From Clostridiales bacterium UBA6386 (GTDB taxonomy: Bacteria > Bacillota > Clostridia > Oscillospirales > Oscillospiraceae): 26,677 bases of DNA. The notes below the pieces were generated by a model. It saw nothing but the letters and a program-made list of their open reading frames with translations, did not search any database and was not told where the DNA came from. The DNA is taken from the NCBI GenBank assembly GCA_002437585.1, contig DJQM01000051.1, positions 1-26,677 of the forward strand, read 5' to 3'. The first letter of the stretch is position 1; each line of letters opens with the position of its first letter. Shown here one piece after another: positions 10,301-15,300 of this stretch. Both the position numbers and the translations under genes were made by a program.

Positions 10301-11453
10301 CTCCGCTCTGGTGGACGGCAAGGTGCAGGCCACTGTCACCGTCAGCGTCACCACTCTGGTGGAAGAGCTGAACATCACCAGCAAGACCGGTACCTTCACC
10401 GTTGCCTCCGGCAAGAAGCTGAACCTGACCGCCACTGTCGAACCCGCCGCGGCTGCCAATAAGGCCGTCACCTGGGCCATCACCGAGGGCGGTGCCTACG
10501 CCAAGATTTCTTCCTCCGGTGTCGTCACCGCGAACAAGAACCTGACCGCTCCTGTCACCGTTACCGTCACCGCCACCGCCAAGGACGGCTCCGGTGTCAC
10601 TGCCACCCAGCAGATCGCCGTCAAGCCTCTGTCCTACGGCGTGGAGATCCAGCGTCCCAGCGCTTCTGAGAACACCACTCTGGTCTGGGATATGGCCGCC
10701 ACCGGCAACGGCACCCTGAAGCTGAGTGCCACTGTGTATCCTCTGACCGCTCAGCAGGACGTGACCTGGAAGTCCTCCAGCACGAAGGTCGCTGCCATTG
10801 ACGAAAACGGCAAGATCACCTTCCTGAAGGCTGGCTCCGTGACCATCACCGCCACTGCCAAGGATGGCTCCGGCAAGAAGGCCTCCTTCAAGATTCAGGT
10901 GGTCAAGCTGATGAAGACTCTGGAGCTGGCAAACGCCAGCGTGGCAGGCGGCAAGGCAATCACCCTGAAGCCCGTCATCGGCCCCACCGACGTGACCAAC
11001 AAGAAGCTGACCTGGAGCGTGACCGAGAACGAGTACGGCATCAAGATCAACGGTTCCGGCAAGCTCTCCACCAAGGCTGTGACCAAGCCTGTGAACGTTA
11101 CCGTCACCGCCACCGCTCTCGATGGCAGCGGCACGACCGCTTCCTGCAAAGTGACCGTCTACCCCGCTACCACCGAGGTCATCATCTCCGCCAAGGACGG
11201 CGGCGAGCTGCCCGCTTCCATCGATGTAGACACTGAGCTGGAGCTGACCGCTTCCAGCCTGCCCGACAACGCGGCAAAGGTCTACACCTGGAAGAGCAGC
11301 AACACCAAGATCGCCACCGTTGAGAACGGCGTTGTCACCGCCATCAAGGCCGGCAAGGTAAAAATCACCGCCACCGCCGCCGACGGTACGAACAAGTCCG
11401 CCTCCGTCACCTTGAAGGTCGTTGCGGCCGACGAGACTCCCTCGAAGAAGTAA
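1398..11453 (+). CDS. Giant secreted modular surface protein, B12-riboswitch controlled (3351 aa)
   Basis: Start ATG 1398 is chosen because GGAAGGGA (1382-1389) precedes it and a classic signal peptide follows (residues 1-25, ending VFA). An in-frame upstream start would lie inside the terminator. Order of parts: Thr/Pro/Glu-Gln stalk with ETQAP repeats (26-115); two DUF4430-like modules with EF-hand-type loops DRNSDGVLTYDE (151-162) and DINSDGVLTYDE (381-392), each followed by an Ig-like domain; a third related module (from ~589); cadherin-like and Ig-like domains (~830-1100); a Big_2 domain (~1255-1325) and cadherin-like domain (~1330-1440); an unnamed domain with GVDFYVDGNAF (~1729-1990); an Ig-like domain (~2098-2200); a right-handed beta-helix with GLUG-type VGGIVG repeats (~2210-2618); and eight Big_2 domains of ~90 residues to the end. 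There is no LPXTG, SLH or C-terminal membrane helix. A role in corrinoid capture or adhesion under B12 starvation is inference. Confidence 0.93.
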   Translation: MKRRILALLLTLVMLVGMIPTSVFAEEAAQETISAPATETEAPVLETEAPETQPPVTEAPETQAPETQAPETQAPETQAPETQAPTEAPTEAPTEAPETQAPTEETEAALELMEETPAEDATVSFTVSVQGVLGKTSNDKAAAKLPVTVTDRNSDGVLTYDEALTALHETYCPDGLDGYDYGANNSGHVYKINKLWGKSGSTVVLYQNGTSFDRLPNYKGAPIAENDELYAAILIDSNDCYASFDKTEVSVEVGKEFTLKLTAEGDYFSDDASGVPVGTWEDGSFQAIDGKTTDISGAVTLSFTQAGTYIVTAKGTVEGEDEYYDPVDCNLTAPYCVVTVTGSSVEPAADAEVYFTVGVKGLLVQTADGTDVVDLPITVKDINSDGVLTYDEALVALHEEYCPGGYTISGGFVEKLWDVVTDPVGSNYFLKNSADPHMGVDNKANVVVQGDKLYCCVLTDEATFSDVICYFTQTAVAAEAGEAFTLNLQGGSSMAKGGYNPGSVAGAQVGIWKDGKFTAIDGAVTDASGNVTLTLDKAGTYVISASGEVETQICNWGGGDGDEIITVDAPLTAPYCVVTVTGSVATYATVTFNFQEDGEQVAFGFDEKIASNLAESYGYTDNVTDGVSALDVLVRAHELVFSDEFTKDTATDYLAIGPTGWITRFMTEASTNITFLVNGKQPADSKGTGLVVTDAKVVDGDHVTFGVYEDTVYYLDRYVWLETADGKPLNGQTFYANTDLDLVVMGNYAAYGDEGGPDAPVEDAQLATMDMKTGKVEAITGKVSDEDGKITVHISEGKANRTFCFVIIGEEMMTALNVFQVGDVVKETDLVEVHLGIGSTEDTIRELTLDPEFVHDTMNYTVKPLEFVEDKAARRLWVKVEYIPYCTAGFNFHGVTRTFTEEQNRKWVRLDKLVPGAEASVLTLTSTAEGGLDKTYTITVSMENAQALLWKTDLTEEPLTIGQNTSTHTLTVEAGFTNDVADAPAINYQWYVNTTNSTEGGTAVAGATEATLTIPSDTLGTFYYYAVASSENLDSTTSKIVEVTVKTVPKSITLTTDYPYSYPSTSSNAYGGVTYVVKSGTTMQLKAVDENGEETPVIWKNEGAYGGTFDTKTGIYTVNSASYTYVSAVSALDSNVSSGQKLIDVKFYTISDYYKNQIVALSTDGQTVKTASVIGGVTDYNSWDVKAPDGVIELTSAPDTTSGSLYMNVLRPGTVDVKLTVNVSPEGVEKLTDTATISVTGVAVENDQGGQGKAYLELTSESNAPTTQLTAYVADGRTVASWSSADDTIATVDENGVVTAHAVGSVIITATDSKGTKGGIKVVVSDAQNPTFENLALYGITSSTFKYDAKQKDYTGIQLTSYSTKILTIKSDTLFDDKKLDCVATYTNEAGEAVSVKIPSATQTQLPGFPFGTTMVTLTLSDKADPEIKSTYTLEVTRPRDTTKALGVNSMWGGGPKVGLYAADGSALSSALYLDKAEGYLFQANEEGVKNSTYTWSNTKYYYRAFMQNGRADFSALLKGNTDYTHVRYSTDDGVTWKELAQGGGQTDAIAFPQAEEGKNAEVKLTVQVVCDDAYFTAGNTYPEMTASKEKLLIPSETGNVTVDGVKYTQVGTTYTFWVEQLPQTVQPRMTTATVDTTDGDWYPAFDPEAFSYKISLPTDSAEYPTLTFTVGEGCTVKLGTKALTADEEGNYTVQLTASEQKVNVTLGGLTQVYTFSSSKRVKNGADKLVDYLCINSQYTNVSYGLGGEGTLSGTLKSLGNFGGYATFYFEDGLKDDPANKYGVDFYVDGNAFKDTTTGTGLGSMEPGQVWVSEDGNTWYALAGSQHYTNAIWDYTVTYTKNGSGTHWSDNYGNSDTSVPNRTFSWPLTSVYFLNEALKDSDSITLSGILIPSVRGMVGPDDFSTYSSGAKFGYVDVMVNGTNNPYAYNDDYTNTSSGFDLAWAVDGNGNPVNVSGKSFHYVKVVTASNIVAGAANEKSTEVLKVYRADSTGDSVGQTPAPTAITFSGNGTNYTLTPVAGKQVYELNLPMQAAAISVSGGAENIYINDQRVASDTAAKAIDITKDNTLVRVIVQSGDMEPTIYLLKLSSREITEADMPVITTQPVSATYRVGDDMTALRVEATVEGNYKELSYQWYVTDVEPVEGQPVEGAAPIEGATEATYELGKATESGIKYYYCAISNTFVSKYSVNSDVATIHIKTDEDIVNENLNGAGTQAEPYEIASAEDYQFVAQMVKDGYSFAGKYLAQTENVTLPEGWEPIGVLIDPSTGNIGSSGKNMAPFSGHLDGNDNTLTVPEGGLPLFGYVKDAYVSDLNIYGTRIEGYGLVNNLEGVGLSGNAITIDGVTLKSGTQTLKAGLIGTYITNNRYAGCSGGYLVTIRNCVAEEGVVIGYDGTQSKIGTFAGRFNGTIKNCVSYATVKGVDSVGGIVGNQDNSMTTFKITGCEFHGTVEASGTEAGGIVGSGYIGGFADNAMRPNITDCTVTGSITGENKVGGIQGGDSVVIQTYSTSPNTLANNVFRGKVSATNAEDPIVGSIVGYYRGLNAYDNIYGNTSYTKTLPPIGRVGYVDTSAAEHETVIGQVYFDSSSGKFPTVSGYNWWRPNVNRTDDILGKDAYIMCNTSGGSVPETVDSELIGGKSMKLTAVDVETGKVIPASSITWVLADPNDAAYATVTADGTVKSYVLASKHDVTFLGTLKNGYTGFVKHTVTIYPAVSLVEIYNGAKNVTGSTLHLNTAESDALDLTAKLYPADSKEDVTWKSSNTKLATVEDGTVKHVAGTGTVTITATASDGTNKSASVKVQVGVLTQSVTITAPEDTTLRSGKSLTLTAITEPEKPTVSGVIFRLVDASDSVYATVTANGKVTAKTVNEPHAVQVIAVSKDGQATSQPITLTILPKTDNTLILKVGEQYVTKTTLVRNAEDTIELSAYTLTGIEETPVENVTWKSSKEKVATVDENGTVKCLAKGKTTISALVDGKVQATVTVSVTTLVEELNITSKTGTFTVASGKKLNLTATVEPAAAANKAVTWAITEGGAYAKISSSGVVTANKNLTAPVTVTVTATAKDGSGVTATQQIAVKPLSYGVEIQRPSASENTTLVWDMAATGNGTLKLSATVYPLTAQQDVTWKSSSTKVAAIDENGKITFLKAGSVTITATAKDGSGKKASFKIQVVKLMKTLELANASVAGGKAITLKPVIGPTDVTNKKLTWSVTENEYGIKINGSGKLSTKAVTKPVNVTVTATALDGSGTTASCKVTVYPATTEVIISAKDGGELPASIDVDTELELTASSLPDNAAKVYTWKSSNTKIATVENGVVTAIKAGKVKITATAADGTNKSASVTLKVVAADETPSKK
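1572..1646 (+). repeat. 15-bp tandem repeat, five units, coding APETQ stalk
   Basis: Five in-frame 15-base units (1572, 1587, 1602, 1617, 1632) encode residues 59-83 of the giant protein. The third and fourth are identical, the first two differ from them at one base, and the last has three changes. A run of shorter 12-base APTE units follows. Because units are multiples of three, slippage would change stalk length without a frameshift. Confidence 0.85.
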
Positions 11454-11476
11454 TCGCTTCCCGCAAATTCCTAACC

Positions 11477-11518
11477 AACCAGCCGACTCCCCCCGGGGAG
11501 CCGGCTGGTTTTCCTTTT
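11477..11518 (+). terminator. Terminator of the giant gene
   Basis: A 16-base stem with one A/C mismatch (11477-11492 with 11495-11510), very GC-rich, followed by TTCCTTTT. It starts 24 bases after the TAA, so the giant gene appears to be transcribed alone. Confidence 0.85.
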
Positions 11519-11539
11519 CGTCACAGCCTGTCACTGCGA

Positions 11540-11620
11540 ACCAGTGTGGTGCTCCGCGCAGCGAATCAAAATCCGAATGACTGCCGGTGGCAGTCATACC
11601 TTAATTCATGCAACACTGGT
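11540..11620. repeat. Nested palindromic intergenic repeat
   Basis: An outer inverted repeat ACCAGTGT (11540-11547) / ACACTGGT (11613-11620) encloses a perfect inner hairpin TGACTGCC-GGT-GGCAGTCA (11578-11596). There is no coding capacity. It looks like a small REP/MITE-type unit, but the family is unknown to me. Confidence 0.5.
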
Positions 11621-11669
11621 GTGACCCCTTCCAGGGATTCCCTCCGGTCGCAATCCCCCGGTCATTCCT

Positions 11670-11745
11670 GTAGGGGTCGATGCCCACATCGACCCTTGGC
11701 AACGATTGCCTTACGGCTTGGGTCGATGTGGGCATCGACCCCTAC
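11670..11745. repeat. Perfect 26-bp inverted repeat (REP/MITE-like)
   Basis: Arms 11670-11695 and 11720-11745 are perfect reverse complements separated by a 24-base loop. The arm itself contains a shorter GGGTCGATG/CATCGACCC-type palindrome. No T-run follows, so it is not a simple terminator. It is probably a mobile palindromic repeat scattered through the genome. Confidence 0.7.
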
Positions 11746-11813
11746 GGATTCTACGAAGGTTTTCTAAACTGGGAAGTCCTCCCCGGAATTCTCACCTTTC
11801 CCTCGAATATCCG

Positions 11814-11842
11814 TTGACAAATCGATAAAAAAAGGTTAAAAT
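11814..11842 (+). promoter_or_regulatory. Sigma-A promoter of the B12 uptake operon
   Basis: -35 TTGACA (11814-11819), a 17-base spacer and -10 TAAAAT (11837-11842). The predicted start near 11849 gives an untranslated leader of roughly 540 bases before ATG 12389. Confidence 0.85.
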
Positions 11843-11849
11843 ACAGGTA

Positions 11850-12110
11850 CTGAGGAAGCTCTCATGAAATCGGCAAGAGCTGGCGGCGAGAGATTTTGTT
11901 TCCGGGCTATGTACGGAAAACGAGGGAATGCTTTTGTGTACCGCAAGGGGTATGCCGCATCCGTAAGCCAGCTTTCGCCGGCAACGGCTGCGCTATATTT
12001 CCCGTTTTTCGTACCGCAGACTGGGAGCAAAAGATCCGCTGCGAAAGCCGCCGACGGTTTATTCAGAGTTTCCTAAAGTGAATATGCTGCATGGCGTCAT
12101 CCACGCTGTC
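11850..12110 (+). other. Structured leader between promoter and aptamer
   Basis: About 260 transcribed bases that do not match the cobalamin aptamer. They contain a long imperfect inverted repeat, GTACGGAAAACGAGGGAAT (11911-11929) against the complement near 11998-12014, and smaller GC-rich hairpins. A 70-codon frame (11864-12076) crosses it, but no ribosome site or family supports a gene. It may be a palindromic repeat inserted into the leader, or an additional RNA element. Confidence 0.4.
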
Positions 12111-12111
12111 C

Positions 12112-12280
12112 TTCCATCCCGGGCAGGTGCGGTGATCAGAAAATCCGGTCAGAATCCGGAGCATATCCCGATGCTGTAGGCGCGGAGCCTGTACCCCTTC
12201 GGAGCGATCCGGTCACTGGGAAACTGGGAAGGCGGGGCATGGACGTTACCACGCGCAAGCCAGAATATCGGCCATGATCG
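12112..12280 (+). promoter_or_regulatory. Cobalamin (B12) riboswitch 2
   Basis: Conserved blocks in order: GGTCAGAATCCGG (12147-12159) followed by CATATCCCGATGCTGTAGGCG, corresponding to the GGTGAAAATCCGG...CCCGCTGCTGTAA segment; TCACTGGGAAACTGGGAAGG near 12213-12232, a close match to the family block; and AAGCCAGAATATCGGCC near 12257-12273, matching AAGCCAGGATACCGGCC with changes. It precedes a terminator and the ECF operon. Edges are approximate. Confidence 0.88.
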
Positions 12281-12339
12281 AACCCGGAGGACGCTCGCAA
12301 GAGCGGAAGATGGCAGCTTGGGAGCGAATACAAACGGTC

Positions 12340-12370
12340 GCATTGGCGTTTGCCAATGCTTTTTCTTTTT
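12340..12370 (+). terminator. Riboswitch 2 expression-platform terminator
   Basis: A perfect 8-bp stem GCATTGGC/GCCAATGC (12340-12347 with 12352-12359) and a TTTTTTCTTTTT-like run, ending only four bases before the ribosome site GGAAGGA (12374-12380). It should terminate the operon's leader when corrinoid is bound upstream. Confidence 0.88.
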
Positions 12371-12388
12371 CCTGGAAGGAGCTTTCTT

Positions 12389-15300
12389 ATGCGCAGATGG
12401 TTTGCGGGCTTTTTAGCCGCTTTGATTCTTATAGGTCCGGTGCTCTCCCTGGGAGCCGGGGCGGCGGAAATCGGACACTCGCTCGATTCGGCTGCCGTGC
12501 CGGAGACCACGGCGGAGACGACAGAAGCTTCCACGGAAGCCACCGTCGAAGCGATTCTGAGCGTTCCGGAGGGTGTCACCGCACCTACCGAGAAAACGGC
12601 AGACCCCACTGAGACCGCCGGTACCACGGCTCCCACGACGGAAACGACCTCCGTGGAGGCCGTCCCCCCCACCGTCGGCACCACCCCCACGCAGACGGTG
12701 CCGGAAACGGTGGCGGAAACCGAGCCTGAGACCCACCCCGCTGCGGAAGCCACCGAAACCCAGTCACCCACTGAGGAAACCACTGAGGAAACTCAGCCTG
12801 CCGAGGAGGAGCCTCCCAAAAAATCCCTGTGGGAGACGATCCAGTCGTTTCTGGGTCTGATGGAGGAGGGCGGCACGCTGGAGAGCATGTCCCTGTCCGA
12901 TGCCCAGGGGAACACCCTGGCTCTGACCCCGGAATTTCAGCCAAACTGCCATACCTACGGTGTCCAAGTTCCCGCGGATGGCGAGCTGACTCTGACCATA
13001 GTACCCGGCACGGATTACCAGATTTCTGTAAACGGGACTGTTCTGGAGGAAAACCAATACACCTTCACCCCCCAGTGGGATTCCCAGGGGCTTTATCAGC
13101 TGGAGCTGCAATTATTCGGCAAGGGTCTATATGACGAGGACAGCTATACCCTTTCCCTGGTTCTGACTCCCACGGCTCAATCCATCGAGATCACCCAGCT
13201 GCCGGAGAAAACCGAGTACCAGTCCGGCGAGGCCTTCGACCCCACCGGCCTGGAGGTCAAGGTCACCCTGACTGACGGCACCACCCTGGTACCCAGAATC
13301 GAGGAGCTGACCTTTTCCCCTTCCGGGGAGCTGACCGCGGCGGACACCGCCGTCACCGTTCAATACGAGGATGTCACCGCCCAGATCGAAGTCCAGGTCT
13401 CCGGCCTGAAGGGCACGGGCACGAAAAACGATCCCTACCTTCTGGAGACCCAGGAGGATCTGTTCCTGCTGGACGAGTGGGTCACGGCGGGCGAAGATCA
13501 GTCGGGCGTTTACTTCCAGCTGACCCAGGACATTGAGATCACGGAGCCTTGGGACGGCATCGGAGATGAGGAGCATCCTTTCTCCGGGGATCTTAGCGGC
13601 AAGCCCAAAGGCTCCAACACAATTTATCAGATCACCATTCCCGAGGGGGGCAAGGCTCTGTTTTCCCGCACTCGGGAGGCAACCATCCGCAATCTGAAGG
13701 TATACGGCCCCCGGATCGAGGACTACGGCCTGGTCAGCCACTATGTGGTGGATTACGACACAAAGCTATACGTCAAATTTCAAAACGTCACCCTGGTTTC
13801 CGGCACCAAGACCCTGTATTCCGGTTTCATCGGCGGCTACGCCTCCGGCCAGGACGAGGTGCAGATCATAAGATGCACCATCGAGCCTGGGGTGGTCATC
13901 GGCTACGACGGGAGCCAGAGCCACATCGGCTCTTTCGGCGGGGAATTCAACGGCTCCATTAAGGACTCCACCAGTGCCGCCACGGTTTACGGTCAGGATT
14001 GGGTTGGCGGTCTGGTTGGCAACAAGGGTCAGTCCATGGGCGACTTTATCGTCACCGGCTCCTCCTTCACCGGCACCGTTTCCGCCACCGGAAAATGCGT
14101 GGGCGGCATTGTGGGCGGCGGCTATGCCGGCACCAACTGGGGACTGGAAACCGCTCCCAACACCCGGGGCGTGGTGATTAAGGACTGCACTTCCAGCGGC
14201 AGTATTTCCGGAAAAATCGGCGTTGGCGGTATTTTCGGCGCGGAAAACTGCGCCCAGCAGTTCTGGGACAACGGTATCTGCGAGATTCAGAACAACAAAT
14301 TCACCGGCTCCGTCCAAGGCTCTAAGTTCGTTGGCGGTGTCATCGGCTTCATGCAGTCCCTGAATAAAGATGCCTCCATCAGCAACAACTACTATAAAAA
14401 CGCCGCTAAGGGCATCGGAGCCGTGGCTCATGTGGACACCAGCGCCCTATCCAGCGGCTTCCACGGAGACACCTATTACTATAACACCGCCAAATACGTC
14501 TCAGACGGCAAGGGCGGCGTAGAATCCTACGTCGACAAGATTAACTGTGTTCCCCTGAAACTTTATATTGACCTGCCTACCATCGGCACTGCCGCGGAGG
14601 GTGTCAACCGGGCGGTTTCCAAGCCAGCCCTGAACCGGACGGACGACCCTCTGGGAGCAGATGCGGGGAATCTCTGCTACACCGACGGGGTCACGGAAAA
14701 GCGGGTCACAAAGCTGGAAATCTCCGGCAGCTACAAAACTAAATACATCGAGGGAGAAGCCCTGGATCTCACCGGTCTGACCCTCACCGCCATCTGGAGC
14801 ACCGGGGAGACCACCCAGGTCGATCTGGATGACGTGACCGTCTCCGGCTTTGACACCAACACCCCGGACACCCAGACCGTTACGCTGACCTATAAGGGCG
14901 TGGATGCCCGGTTCACCGTCACCGTCACTCCGGAATCCAAGGATATCACCGTGTACATCACGGTCCTGGGCGACAGCAAACACGGGGACAACGGTTCCAT
15001 CCACGGCCTTGCCATGGGCGGCCTGACCACCTGGATCGGCAGAACCAGGATCACCGCCAAGACCACCGATACGGTCTGGGATGTACTCAAGCCCCTGCTG
15101 GATGAAAAGGGCTATACCTATTCCGCCAGCGACAATAACCAATACGGCACCGTGTACATTGCCTCCATCAACGGCCTGGGCGAATTCACCAACGGTCCCA
15201 ATTCCGGATGGATGTACACCTTCAACGGCACCCACCCGAACCGGGGCGTTTCCGCGGTCTACCTGAAGGACAAGGCCGAGATCATCCTGCACTATACTGA

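Noticed and set aside
1953..11597. 3214-codon open frame antisense to the giant gene
   Set aside because: It mirrors the sense codon register and is open only because TTA, CTA and TCA are not used. The translation is a low-complexity Gly/Leu/Asp/His string with no domain, signal or ribosome site.
11864..12076. 70-codon plus-strand frame in the operon leader
   Set aside because: No ribosome site, no signal or family, and it lies in a structured leader upstream of a riboswitch. It is more likely a chance frame in a repeat.
12136..12783. 215-codon minus-strand frame
   Set aside because: It is antisense to riboswitch 2, its terminator and the Thr/Glu stalk coding region; the Val/Ser/Ala-rich string reflects the stalk codons.
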